Shown one piece after another: positions 24,870 to 34,278 of a stretch of DNA of 64,000 nt (positions within the stretch are counted from its first letter, which is position 1; each line of letters begins with the position of its first letter). Both the position numbers and the translations under genes were made by a program. Below the pieces are notes generated by a model. That model did no database searches. It was not told the origin of the DNA and saw nothing but the letters and a program-made list of their open reading frames with translations. The DNA lies in assembly GCA_027623995.1 (NCBI GenBank), contig JAQBUF010000005.1, positions 1 to 64,000 on the forward strand. Direction: 5' to 3'. The DNA is from Nitrospirota bacterium (GTDB lineage Bacteria; Nitrospirota; Nitrospiria; Nitrospirales; UBA8639).

Positions 24870-27854
24870 TTGGTGTCGTGGCGTAGGCCTGGCGATTGTC
24901 TCTGTGTTTCTTGTCCACCTGAGCCCGCTTCCTCTCAGCACAGCCAACAATATTCCTCGAGTTTCCTTCCTCAGAAATTACAGAATACTCTTACACCACT
25001 TCTGACATGGTTCTCTCTCCCTGAAGTGTACGCCCAATCGCTGATGTGCGATGTCGATCGTGATGGCGACGTGGATCGGAATGATATTAATCTAATTTTT
25101 GGTGCGCGAGGGAGCCAAGCCACATCCGGTGATCCCCGCGACTCCAATGGCGATGGATTCATCACCATCAATGATGGCCGCTTCTGCGTGCTCCAATGCA
25201 CTTCCCCTCGATGTGGCATTCTCAATAGACCAGTCGCCAATGCCGGGCCGGATCAAACCGTGCCTCGCGACAGCACGGTGCAACTCGATGGCAGCGCCTC
25301 CACCGATATAGATGGGAATCCCCTGACATACCGCTGGGAAATCAAGGAACAGCCAGATGGCAGTTCAGCCCAACTGTCCGATCCGACATTGGTCAATCCG
25401 ACATTCCTGGTCGATCAACCCGGTTCCTACCTCCTTCAACTCATCGTCAACGATGGCGCACTCGACAGCCTCCCGGATACGGCGACCATCAATACCTCCA
25501 ATTCAGCTCCAGTGGCCAAGGCGGGCGAAGATCAATTCGTATTTGTTGGCGATACGACCAAGCTCGATGGCAGCGCCTCAAGCGATGTCGACGGCGATCA
25601 ACTCACGTTCTTTTGGGAATTGACCACCATTCCCGACCAAAGCACGGCCACGCTTTTAGACCCCACCGCCCTCATGCCGACGTTCTTGGTGGACCAGCCC
25701 GGAACGTATGAAGCCACACTCATCGTCAATGATGGGGCCGAAGCCAGCCAACCCGATACCGTGATCATCACCACGCAGAACAGCAAGCCCGTCGCGGATG
25801 CCGATGGCGATCAACTCACGTTCTCCTGGGCCTTGATCAGCAAGCCGGATCAAAGCACCGCCACGCTCACCAATCCCACCGATCCTAATCCCACGCTGAC
25901 CATTGATCGGTTCGGCACGTATGTGGCTCAACTCATCGTGCATGACGGGACCCTCCCCAGTGAGCCCGATACCGTGACGGTCAGTACGCTGAATAGCCGA
26001 CCCGTGGCGGATGCGGGCAAGGATCAGACGGTTCGCGTTCAGGAGACAGTCCAACTTGATGGGCGCGACTCGTTCGATGCGGACCTGGACCCCCTGACCT
26101 TTCGCTGGGCCTTCACCACGCGACCACCGAACAGTACCGCCACCTTCACCGACGACACCACGGACAGCCCTACGTTTGTCCCGGATGTGTCCGGCACGTA
26201 CATCGCCCAGCTCATCGTCAATGATGGCCTGCTCGATAGCGCACCTGATACCGTGACCACCACGGTCACGGACCCCAATATTCCCCCGGTTGCCAATGCC
26301 GGCCTCGATCAACTTGGCACCGTCGGGAAAAGGGCCTTTTGGATCGGAAGTCAATCCTTCGATGACAACAATGATCCCCTCACCTATCAGTGGACCTTAC
26401 GGTCGGCCCCACCTGGCAGTACGGCCACCTTGACAGCACCCACCACCGTCACGGCCTCCCTGGTCCCCGATCAGGTGGGATTCTATGAAGTGCAACTGGT
26501 GGTCCATGACGGCACCGAAGCGAGCGCCCCGAAAACCGCGATGGTCGAGGCCCGGGAACTCAATGAGCCGCCTACCATTATCTCAACCCCCGGCACGACC
26601 GGCCTCGTGGACCAAGCATATACCTACGATGTCGAGGCCACGGATCCGAATCTCGGGGATAGGCTCACGTATTCTCTCCCGCTGGCCACGTCCGGGATGA
26701 CGATTGATTCCGGCACCGGGCTGATCGAATGGACCCCCGGGGCAGAACAGGTCGGCCCTCACGACATCACCGTCAAAGTCGAAGACGGCCAGGGGGGGCT
26801 CGACTTTCAAACCTTCATCATGCAGGTGGCCCCGATCAACCTGGGCCCGACCGCCGTGGATGATGGCTACGACGCGCGCCAGGGCCAGACGCTGACCGTG
26901 CCCGCCAGTGGCGTCTTGGCCAACGACCCCGACCCCAACGGCGATGCCCTGACCGCCACGCTCATGACGCCTCCAACCAAAGGCACCGTCTCCCTCCACG
27001 GTGACGGTTCCTTCACCTACACGCCGCCGGCACAACCACCCATCACGGTAGGGTTTGATCGGCAGTGCAATGCCTCTGCAGACATCGTGTCCGGGAGCGG
27101 GACCATGGTCGTGGGGGATGTGGATGGCGATGGCGATACGGAAATTGTCGGCATGCGCGATTTCTTCGGGACCTTTTGGATTATCGATGGCGCCACCTGT
27201 GCCACTGAGTTTCCACCTACGTCTGTGCCACGGTTTTCAGGGTGGTCCACCCCCGCCTTGCTGGATATCGATGGCGATGGCGATCTAGAGATTATTGCTC
27301 CTGCAAATATCCAATTGGGCCCGAACTCACAAGCTGATCTTCTGATGGCGGTGCACCACGATGGCACATTGGCCTGGACCGGAAATAATGTCAATGGAAC
27401 AAGCGAATCCCTGAGCCACGATGTTGCGATCTGGACCAACTCACACGTCACGCTTGCCGATCTGGATGGTGACGGCCGCGTCGAAATTCTGATGCCGTAT
27501 CAGTTCCAGGTGAGCACCAGTGTGTCGCGTGATGGAGTCGCCGCCTACAACAGCGCGGACGGCACGCTGTTGTGGGAATATGACGGGCCACCCTTTATTC
27601 CGGCGCTAAACGGGTTCAGGGCTCCGGTACTGCATGTGATCGACCTGGATCTGGATGGTACCCGTGAGGTCATCATGGGGCAGAGTGTGGTGGATCACAC
27701 CGGTCAGCTTGAATTTCTATTGCCCATCGTCCCGCGGGGTGGCCTGATAGATCAGATCGCCCTCGCCTTTGCGAACTTTGACACGGATCCCTTTCCGGAA
27801 ATTCTAGTGCGGGACAGACAGTTTCATTACTGTTCAACCATGACGGCTCACTGA
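24870..27854 (+). CDS. Giant surface protein, N-terminal part (PKD-like and FG-GAP repeats; frameshifted)
   Basis: This 994-codon frame is the first part of a much longer gene. A signal-peptide-like start lies in another frame (ATG 24847, then FRSSIWCRGVGLAIVSVFLV), which implies a first frameshift around 24980-25005. Then come a dockerin/EF-hand-like calcium segment (CDVDRDGDVDRNDINLIF) and about five PKD/Ig-like repeats of about 90 residues (pattern PVANAGPDQ ... QLDGSAS ... LIVNDG). Next is a putative cadherin-like/Ig block (PPTIISTPGTTGLVDQAYTY), a VCBS-type block, and FG-GAP repeats (GDVDGDGDTEIVG, LDIDGDGDLEIIA, ADLDGDGRVEILM). The frame fails at about 27822 and continues in another frame. 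Likely secreted or cell-surface. Confidence 0.8.
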   Translation: MVSWRRPGDCLCVSCPPEPASSQHSQQYSSSFLPQKLQNTLTPLLTWFSLPEVYAQSLMCDVDRDGDVDRNDINLIFGARGSQATSGDPRDSNGDGFITINDGRFCVLQCTSPRCGILNRPVANAGPDQTVPRDSTVQLDGSASTDIDGNPLTYRWEIKEQPDGSSAQLSDPTLVNPTFLVDQPGSYLLQLIVNDGALDSLPDTATINTSNSAPVAKAGEDQFVFVGDTTKLDGSASSDVDGDQLTFFWELTTIPDQSTATLLDPTALMPTFLVDQPGTYEATLIVNDGAEASQPDTVIITTQNSKPVADADGDQLTFSWALISKPDQSTATLTNPTDPNPTLTIDRFGTYVAQLIVHDGTLPSEPDTVTVSTLNSRPVADAGKDQTVRVQETVQLDGRDSFDADLDPLTFRWAFTTRPPNSTATFTDDTTDSPTFVPDVSGTYIAQLIVNDGLLDSAPDTVTTTVTDPNIPPVANAGLDQLGTVGKRAFWIGSQSFDDNNDPLTYQWTLRSAPPGSTATLTAPTTVTASLVPDQVGFYEVQLVVHDGTEASAPKTAMVEARELNEPPTIISTPGTTGLVDQAYTYDVEATDPNLGDRLTYSLPLATSGMTIDSGTGLIEWTPGAEQVGPHDITVKVEDGQGGLDFQTFIMQVAPINLGPTAVDDGYDARQGQTLTVPASGVLANDPDPNGDALTATLMTPPTKGTVSLHGDGSFTYTPPAQPPITVGFDRQCNASADIVSGSGTMVVGDVDGDGDTEIVGMRDFFGTFWIIDGATCATEFPPTSVPRFSGWSTPALLDIDGDGDLEIIAPANIQLGPNSQADLLMAVHHDGTLAWTGNNVNGTSESLSHDVAIWTNSHVTLADLDGDGRVEILMPYQFQVSTSVSRDGVAAYNSADGTLLWEYDGPPFIPALNGFRAPVLHVIDLDLDGTREVIMGQSVVDHTGQLEFLLPIVPRGGLIDQIALAFANFDTDPFPEILVRDRQFHYCSTMTAH

Positions 27855-30775
27855 TCTGGCGCAGAGATGCGCCGAACTTCACCAATAGTCAGATTGTCAT
27901 CGCCGATCTGGATGGGGATGGAGCACCTGAATTCGCCTACGTTACGCGGTTTGGGATTCCTAATACGGGTGTAGCGTACCTGGCAGCCTACGATACGGAT
28001 GGGACCTTGATGTGGAGCCACGAAAATGAACCGGCCCTGCACCAGCCTAACGATGCGATGGGACGAAGCGCTGTCAATGCTTCGGCCTTCGATTTCGATG
28101 CAGACGGTGACGCCGACCTGTTTTTTGCCCGCTTTATTACCAGGGAGGCAAATCCGGGCAATGGTATCTATATCGTCGATGGTGCTGACGGCACGGTCAT
28201 GGCCTTCGATCCCGTTGAGCCTGGCTCGCATAACTGGCAATGGGATATTCGACTGACCCTTGCCGATGTGGATGGCGATGGCGCGGCAGAAATGGTGTAT
28301 GGCATAAGCAATCAAATCGGTGTCTTGCCCGTACGTGTTCTGCAGGGATTGCCGGGCAATCCGTGGCCGCCGACCCGGGCCGTGTACAATCAGCACCATT
28401 ATCAACCCATGCAGGTGAACGCGGATTCCAGCATCCCCCAACAGCCACGCCCGCACTGGCTGATTCCGGGGCTCAACAGCTACCGTGCGCATCCGGTGGT
28501 CCCCGGCGAAGATCCTGGCGCTACCGATAGATTCAGATACACGGCATCCGACGGTACAGCGACATCGAACGAAGCGACAGTGACCATCGCCATCACCAAT
28601 GTAAACGCACCCATCATTGTTTCCCGGCCCCCGCTCGGCGCTTCGCCCGGGCACGGCTATCTGTACGGGGTGCTGGCAACCGACGCCGATTTCGGTGATG
28701 TCTTCACCTATACGCTGGTGGATGCACCGGCTGGCATGACGATTGACAGCTTCTTCGGCATTGTCAACTGGCTACCGGACAGTGGCGATCTTGGCAACCA
28801 ACGGGTGCAGGTGGTGGTGTCCGACAGCCAGGGCAATACCGATGAACAATCTTTTACCATCAACGTAGCCCCACCCGTCATCGTCCCAAATCTCGTTGGC
28901 AGCGATGAAACCGGAGCGAGCGGTGCTCTGGGTGCTGCGGGCCTTGCTGTGGGCAGCATCGCCCAGGCCTTCAGTCTCACGGTTCCTGCAGGCGTCGTGA
29001 TTTCTCAGAGCGTCATGGGTGCTACGGAAAGTGCTGCAGGCGCGTTCATTGACTTCGTCATCTCTCTGGGTCCGCAGCCCATCTTCGTGCCGAGTCTGGT
29101 GGCGGTAAGTGAGCCGGTGGCCCGGAGTCTGCTTGAATCCGTTGGACTGAATCTCGGTGCTGTGACGCAGGCCAACAGCAATACCGTGCCGGCTGGTCTG
29201 GTGTTGGCCCAGGGCACGGCCGCGAACCAGCAAGTGGCTTTCGGCACGTCGGTGGCTATCACCGTGTCATCAGGTCCTTCGGTCAAGCTTGAGCTTGACC
29301 GACCATTAATAAGCTCCGGTGATACCTTGCCTGTCAGCATTACGCTGTTCGACAACACCGGGGTTGCGCTGGACCCGCAACCGCCCGTGGTCGTTAGTTT
29401 GGACTTTGATCCGCTCGCTGTTGTTGGCGTATTGCCCGTGGCAAGCTCGAGTGAGATTACAACAGCCTCCAATACCAGCGGAGCGTTTACGTTGATCGTG
29501 GATGCCGGAGCCCTGGGTAGTGCCAAAGCAAGCTTCATCGTACGCACAGGTCTTGCGATGGATACCTACTATGGGCCCATAGCCGAACTTGCGAATACCA
29601 TCGACGATGTCCAGGCACTCTATACCGATCTGGTCACTGCAGTCGCGGACAACGATCTGGTGCAAATACAAGCGCTGGGGGTGCAATTGCAAGCACTGCG
29701 AGGCAGTATCGATCTGGAAATTCTGGCAGATCGTACCCCCTTTGCACCGGAAACCGGTTTCATTCCTTCCCCCGCCGAAGCGAGCGCGGCAGGATTCCCT
29801 GCCACCTTTACCGAGGGCCAGGAGTTGCCGGAAATATTCAGGAAACTCGAACTGGCGATCAACGACAATCGGATTTTCCTGGAACGGCTGGATCCCAATG
29901 TTGGCCGTGACGACGATGTGCGTGCCCGATCCCTGAACAACCAGCTTGCCACCGGCGCTGCGGCGTTGAACACCAATGTATCCGTTGGCGCTCACGTCGT
30001 ATTCCAGGCTCAGTACTATGTGCTGTTGTCGCGCCTGATACCGGAGCTAATGGTCGCTGATCTGGACAGAAGCATCGCGGTTCTGACGGATGCCGGATTG
30101 TTGACATCAACCTGGGGCGAGAAACGGTTTGAAGGCTATGCGAGCGTAACGCCGCAAGCCTTCTATGCCGATACCCGCGACGTATTGTTTACCCTGGGCG
30201 GTGTGATGTCGGCCGGTGCCATAAGAACGAGCCTGATAAAGAGCATGTACATACCGCACATCACGCGCCTGCTCTCGTCGACCGCGATTCTGGCTGAGGC
30301 AAATGCACTGAGGGAAGAACAGGGGGCTCAGGATCTCGTTGGCATCATTACCGCTGCCTCTTTAAGCCTGCATATTTTTGAGACGGAGAATTCGGTGATT
30401 GAAGTGGCAGGCGTCAGCAATGATGCTCGCGCCTTCCAGGTACAAGTGATCGGGCCGGACAAGTACCAGGTCTGGCTGGACTTTGTCACCGGGGCCGAGA
30501 AGCCGGGGAGTGTTAAAGAGGCGGCGGAACTCGCCAAGGCAGCGGGAGATGCCGCGGCGGATTCACAGAACGGCACCCAGACTGCAGTGGCAAATAACAT
30601 TCTGCGTGGCTGTATCCTGGAGCAGAATTTGTCCTGTTCACAACTCGTGCTGGGCTTCGGGTTCCCGGTGGTGCACAAATCAGGTGCTTTTCCAGGGCCA
30701 GTGATCGTTATCCTGAGGGACGTGTCTGCTGGTAAATTGTACGCGAGTGTATATGCGTTTTTCCCGAAGAACTGA
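27824..30775 (+). CDS. Giant surface protein, C-terminal part (FG-GAP, Ig-like, PASTA; frameshifted)
   Basis: Continuation of the upstream frame after loss of one base, probably in the T run at 27822-27824. Reading on from 27824 gives SLLFNHDGSLIWRRDAP, which resumes the FG-GAP pattern (IADLDGDGAPEFAY); the first internal ATG is 28007. Further FG-GAP repeats, an Ig-like segment (GHGYLYGVLATDADFGDVFT), and two PASTA-like repeats follow (VPNLVGSDETGASGALGAAG and VPSLVAVSEPVARSLLESVG). The last 450 residues are an unrecognised, mainly helical domain. Codon use and higher GC differ from nearby core genes, which suggests transfer. Confidence 0.75.
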   Translation, partial: SLLFNHDGSLIWRRDAPNFTNSQIVIADLDGDGAPEFAYVTRFGIPNTGVAYLAAYDTDGTLMWSHENEPALHQPNDAMGRSAVNASAFDFDADGDADLFFARFITREANPGNGIYIVDGADGTVMAFDPVEPGSHNWQWDIRLTLADVDGDGAAEMVYGISNQIGVLPVRVLQGLPGNPWPPTRAVYNQHHYQPMQVNADSSIPQQPRPHWLIPGLNSYRAHPVVPGEDPGATDRFRYTASDGTATSNEATVTIAITNVNAPIIVSRPPLGASPGHGYLYGVLATDADFGDVFTYTLVDAPAGMTIDSFFGIVNWLPDSGDLGNQRVQVVVSDSQGNTDEQSFTINVAPPVIVPNLVGSDETGASGALGAAGLAVGSIAQAFSLTVPAGVVISQSVMGATESAAGAFIDFVISLGPQPIFVPSLVAVSEPVARSLLESVGLNLGAVTQANSNTVPAGLVLAQGTAANQQVAFGTSVAITVSSGPSVKLELDRPLISSGDTLPVSITLFDNTGVALDPQPPVVVSLDFDPLAVVGVLPVASSSEITTASNTSGAFTLIVDAGALGSAKASFIVRTGLAMDTYYGPIAELANTIDDVQALYTDLVTAVADNDLVQIQALGVQLQALRGSIDLEILADRTPFAPETGFIPSPAEASAAGFPATFTEGQELPEIFRKLELAINDNRIFLERLDPNVGRDDDVRARSLNNQLATGAAALNTNVSVGAHVVFQAQYYVLLSRLIPELMVADLDRSIAVLTDAGLLTSTWGEKRFEGYASVTPQAFYADTRDVLFTLGGVMSAGAIRTSLIKSMYIPHITRLLSSTAILAEANALREEQGAQDLVGIITAASLSLHIFETENSVIEVAGVSNDARAFQVQVIGPDKYQVWLDFVTGAEKPGSVKEAAELAKAAGDAAADSQNGTQTAVANNILRGCILEQNLSCSQLVLGFGFPVVHKSGAFPGPVIVILRDVSAGKLYASVYAFFPKN

Positions 30776-30827
30776 GCGAAAGATCGGTGCCGCTGCGCTG
30801 CCCCTATCACTTGGTCGGACCACTCGC

Positions 30828-31457
30828 ATGAAACGACGATGCGTTTCGATAGTTCTTACGGGCCTGATGCTAGCTTTGGGCGCCTGTTCAACGAATGTGG
30901 TGTCACCGGTTCCGGAGGTCATACGCAACGCGACGCGAGGCATCGTCACCATCGCGAACGAAGTGGGTTCACTCGGCACCGGCTTCGTGGTTGCGAGTGA
31001 TGGGTTGATCGCAACCAACTACCATATCGCAAGGAAAGTCATGATTTTCGTGATACTGCCATCGGGCAAGCACCTGCAAGCAACGCTGGTGGCAAAAAAC
31101 GAAGATTCCGATCTGGCGATTTTGCGGGTGCCTGCCGAGGACCTCATGTCGCTTGAACTGCGCTCGACGGAAGCAATTGTCGGTGAACCCGTTCTTGTAC
31201 TCGGAAACCCCTTCGGGCTTGGCCTGACCGCCAGCGCGGGTATTGTGAGTGCCATAGGAAGTAGTCTGAGGAAAACCGACCGCATTCAAACCGATGCAGC
31301 GATCAACCCGGGTAATTCCGGAGGACCTCTCCTCGATATGAAGGGGAAAGTGATCGGTATCATCAACGGCAAAACCACCATCGGTCATGGCGTGGGTTTT
31401 GCTGCTTCTGCGGAATCTGTGAAAAGACTGCTCAAGACTGTTCCCATGTTTCGGTAG
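30828..31457 (+). CDS. Trypsin-like serine protease lipoprotein (HtrA/DegP type, no PDZ)
   Basis: About 209 residues from the ATG at 30828. The lipoprotein signal ends LTGLMLALGACS. The S1C catalytic triad is visible: His in LIATNYHIARK, Asp in EDSDLAILRVP and Ser in INPGNSGGPLLDM. It ends soon after the protease domain (GVGFAASAESVKRLLKTV), so the PDZ domains of DegP are missing. It starts about 50 bases after the giant surface-protein gene and has similar base composition, so the two probably arrived together. A role in processing or quality control of exported proteins is inference. Confidence 0.88.
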   Translation: MKRRCVSIVLTGLMLALGACSTNVVSPVPEVIRNATRGIVTIANEVGSLGTGFVVASDGLIATNYHIARKVMIFVILPSGKHLQATLVAKNEDSDLAILRVPAEDLMSLELRSTEAIVGEPVLVLGNPFGLGLTASAGIVSAIGSSLRKTDRIQTDAAINPGNSGGPLLDMKGKVIGIINGKTTIGHGVGFAASAESVKRLLKTVPMFR

Positions 31458-31913
31458 ATAAACCAACTATCTCGGCGCCTTGCCGATACCGTCAGCGGAA
31501 GGAAGCCCGGGTATTGCAGTTCTACTATAGGTGATCAGTTGAAGCGATGATTGATCCAGGGTCCACCAGTTTTGCTGGTATTGTCATGTATGGACGCTCC
31601 CAAGAATGCAAGGGGTCTTAGTCGTACATAGCGCATGAAGTGTGCCGTCATGTATCCGGCCTGTTTGCGCAGTCCTATGGCCGCTGGCCTTGATGGAATC
31701 CGCCTCTCAAAAGGGCGGAGGAGAGACGCCCAGTCAACTTATCGAGCTGTGGGCTCAGACAATACCTCGGGTTAAATCTCTCCTGGCTACCTGTTTCGCC
31801 CTCATGCTCTCTTTTCCCTCGCAATTCCACTCGCGTTGCCCTACCGTTAGACGGCGTGAAAGTCCTGCTTCCGACTCATCATTGCCCAGACTGTTCGAGC
31901 CGTTTTATTGGCC
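31458..31913. other. Intergenic, no supported gene
   Basis: Frames of up to 96 codons exist, but none has a domain, ribosome binding site or plausible composition. Confidence 0.4.
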
Positions 31914-32117
31914 ATGGGGACCAGTGCGTTAACGCTGAGTAGTGTGGTTTTGTCGGCCCCCTTTGGGATACCTATTACTTTTGATTTGGGAGGTGCGAGG
32001 TCGATCACGGTGGAGGCGGGCCAACCGGTGATTCCGAAGCCATCCACCATCTTGTTGTTTGGCACAGGCCTGGCGGGATTGGCGGCCTGGCGCTTGAGAA
32101 AACACCAATTAGGGTAA
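31914..32117 (+). pseudogene. Truncated PEP-CTERM protein relic
   Basis: A 67-codon frame whose C-terminus is a clear PEP-CTERM sorting signal: PKPSTILLFGTGLAGLAAWR followed by basic residues. Only a short upstream segment without a signal peptide is left. It resembles the C-terminus of the intact PEP-CTERM protein at 33610. A terminator follows. Confidence 0.6.
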
Positions 32118-32154
32118 AGCCTGGCTTTATCAGCAGGCATCCTAATTATTGTGG

Positions 32155-32191
32155 GAGCCGGATTCCTTCATGAAGGAGCCCGGCTCTTTTT
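32155..32191 (+). terminator. Rho-independent terminator
   Basis: AGCCGGATTCCTTCATGAAGGAGCCCGGCT folds as a bulged hairpin and is followed by five T residues. It lies 38 bases after the PEP-CTERM relic. Confidence 0.8.
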
Positions 32192-32443
32192 GTTGAAGCC
32201 GCCACGGTTCGGCAATTGGAGAGAAAAAACTGCAAGGAAAAAGGGGACGCTACCCTTTATTATCTTCCCCTGCCATATTAACAATGGCTTTGGATGGAGG
32301 GGGCTACCTCGATTTGTCCCCAAGCTGAAATCACCGTTAATTCTATGACTCTTTCAATGGGAGAATTGTTTTCAGCCATGCGATTGGGTACTATTCAGAA
32401 ACCAAACACTAATTTCTTGGGGGTGAAATAGGGGAATAGATGT

Positions 32444-32716
32444 ATGCCTACGATTTCGATGTTCTATGGGATTCTTATCCGAATGTTTTTTTATGACACA
32501 GACAGGCATAATACACCCCACCTTCATGCTGACTATCAGGGGCAGGTTGCAGTGTATTCAATCCCGGAGGGCGGTGTGTTGGCTGGCTCACTCCCACCAA
32601 AGAAACATAAATTGGTGGTTGCCTGGATCCAAATACATGAAGAGGATTTGCTTGTTGATTGGGAATTAGCTGTTCACGGAAAGAAACCATTTCCTATTCG
32701 AGGTCTTGATCAATGA
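32444..32716 (+). CDS. DUF4160 protein, probable toxin-antitoxin partner
   Basis: A 90-residue protein with DUF4160 features: MPTISMFYGILIRMFFYDTD, then HNTPHLHADYQG and a C-terminal WELAVHGKKPFPI. It overlaps the next gene by 4 bases (ATGA). DUF4160/DUF2442 pairs are common on mobile DNA and are suspected toxin-antitoxin modules; a function has not been shown for this one. Confidence 0.85.
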   Translation: MPTISMFYGILIRMFFYDTDRHNTPHLHADYQGQVAVYSIPEGGVLAGSLPPKKHKLVVAWIQIHEEDLLVDWELAVHGKKPFPIRGLDQ

Positions 32717-32997
32717 ATATTGCAGAAATTACCCCGCGCGATAATTATTTTTTGTATGTTAAAGCTGAGGATGGGAATGCGGGATTATTTGATGTGAAAC
32801 CGTTTCTTGAATCTGAAGCTTTTGCTCCCCTGAAGGATGAACGCGAATTTCATCTCATTCATAACGGGAAATACTTTATTGAGTGGGATTGCGGTGCAGA
32901 TTTTTCTGCAGATACAATTTTTGCGCGATGGTCGCCCTTATCTCATGAAGGCCCCCATCACGCTGTTCCAGCTGACGCTCGTCCCTCGCGCTCCTGA
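32713..32997 (+). CDS. DUF2442 protein with an altered C-terminus
   Basis: A 94-residue protein. The first 75 residues match DUF2442 (DNYFLYVKAEDGNAGLFDVK ... IEWDCGADFSADTIFARW). The last 20 (SPLSHEGPHHAVPADARPSR) are Pro/His-rich and unlike the family, as if the 3' end ran into foreign sequence. Translationally coupled to the DUF4160 gene. Confidence 0.82.
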   Translation: MNIAEITPRDNYFLYVKAEDGNAGLFDVKPFLESEAFAPLKDEREFHLIHNGKYFIEWDCGADFSADTIFARWSPLSHEGPHHAVPADARPSRS

Positions 32998-33340
32998 GCT
33001 TGGCCTTGGCCTTTGGCCTTTAAAAAAGAGGACGTTACCCTTTATTGAAAGGGGGTCAAGCTTATTTAGTCATGTATTAATTTCACCGACTTTCCCGCCA
33101 TGCCGTGAGACCCACCAGCTTTCAAGACGCCCATGCTGTGTGTCATGTCATGAATCTGGGTAGAGGGCGGCAGCGTATCTTTCATGGTGCGCCCTATTAT
33201 CAGGATTTTCTAAACCCCCCTGTCTTCAGGTTATCCCTTTTCGCTTTTCGTTGTGTCTTTCTATGTAAAGCCAGGTGCGTCATATACCGTATCGTTGATG
33301 CTGCTTTGTGCGCCTTTCTTCGTATTTTTCCCGCCTCCTG
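32998..33340. other. Intergenic between DUF2442 gene and palindromic element
   Basis: No gene supported. GAGGACGTTACCCTTTATT near 33028-33046 repeats GGGGACGCTACCCTTTATT near 32243-32261, so the DUF4160/DUF2442 pair lies between short direct repeats. Confidence 0.45.
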
Positions 33341-33513
33341 TTCAACCTAGAAACGGCAGTTGGGCGCAAAAAAGCCGTGCAAGCTCTTGACGTGCATGGT
33401 GAAATACAAAAAGGCGTGGTCACCTTGGTGGTGATGAGCCATTTTTGGATTTTGCCAGGTGCGTCAAGAGGTTGTGCGGACTTTTGTGATCCAACTGCCG
33501 TTTCTAGGTTCAA
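33341..33513. repeat. 173-bp near-perfect palindromic element
   Basis: The left arm begins TTCAACCTAGAAACGGCAGT and the right arm ends CTGCCGTTTCTAGGTTCAA. The arms are about 85 bases each and remain similar throughout (for example CTCTTGACG against its complement CGTCAAGAG). The two strands therefore encode similar peptides. This is the form of a MITE or of paired ends of a deleted insertion sequence. Confidence 0.85.
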
Positions 33514-33609
33514 TGGTAGAGTTCTCCCTAATGATTGTTGGTCCCTTAGCGGGTAGAAGTTGTGAGCGTACTCAAGGGTTATTTTTTTTCTGAATGATGG
33601 AGGTCTAAC

Positions 33610-34218
33610 ATGAAAAGCGGGAGATTCTTTCTTCTAACCAGTATGGCTGCGCTGGTGTTGAGCGGCTTGGTCGGCGTAGCATCGGCACATGCCCTTTCCT
33701 TACACTTTGTGCCGTCGACGCAAACGGTGGATGTGGGGACTCCGGTCATGGTGGAGGTGGTGCTGAGTGGGCTGGATGCGGCTGGGCAGGTGGTGTCGGC
33801 CTTTGATCTGGACGTCACCTATGATCCCACGATTTTATTGGCCACCAACGTCACCTTTGGCCTGTCCTTAGGTGATCCGTTCTTTTTTGATGTACTCGAG
33901 AGCTTTTTCTTAGGTGTTCCAGGTGTCGTGGACTTTGCGGCATTGTCCTTCCTTTCAGATAGCGACCTCGCCGCTCTTCAAGGCGACAGCGTGACCCTCG
34001 CTCAGTTGGCTTTTGATACCATTGGAGCAGGAACGAGTTCACTGGCCTTTGTCTTGGATACCTTTAATGACGTCAAGGGGTTGAATGCGGAAATACTCGA
34101 TGTTTCGACGAATCTGGGAAGTGTGACAGCGAGTAACCCGGTGCCAGAACCCAGCACGATGTTGCTCTTGGGATCAGGACTGATCGGGCTCGTGGCCTGG
34201 CGCGTGAGAAAGCCCTAA
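33610..34218 (+). CDS. PEP-CTERM sorting-domain protein, cohesin-like
   Basis: A 202-residue exported protein. It has a signal peptide (SMAALVLSGLVGVASAHA) and a cohesin-like beta domain (LHFVPSTQTVDVGTPVMVEV, then SAFDLDVTYDPTILLA). The tail carries VPEPSTMLLLGSGL, a helix and basic RVRKP, the tripartite PEP-CTERM signal recognised by exosortase. The protein is expected to be anchored or processed at the cell surface, often with exopolysaccharide. A good GATGGAGG ribosome binding site precedes it. No exosortase gene is in the window. Confidence 0.9.
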   Translation: MKSGRFFLLTSMAALVLSGLVGVASAHALSLHFVPSTQTVDVGTPVMVEVVLSGLDAAGQVVSAFDLDVTYDPTILLATNVTFGLSLGDPFFFDVLESFFLGVPGVVDFAALSFLSDSDLAALQGDSVTLAQLAFDTIGAGTSSLAFVLDTFNDVKGLNAEILDVSTNLGSVTASNPVPEPSTMLLLGSGLIGLVAWRVRKP

Positions 34219-34278
34219 AGGATTTCATTCCTCAGAGCTTGGAATACCTTTCTCCGATTTGACCTTAATAGACTAAAG

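Noticed and set aside
25656-26354. A 232-codon minus-strand frame
   Set aside because: It is antisense to the PKD repeats of the large surface protein and mirrors their periodicity, so it is a shadow.
27800-28007. Programmed -1 frameshift in the surface protein
   Set aside because: No slippery heptamer is visible at the break; a single lost T explains it better.
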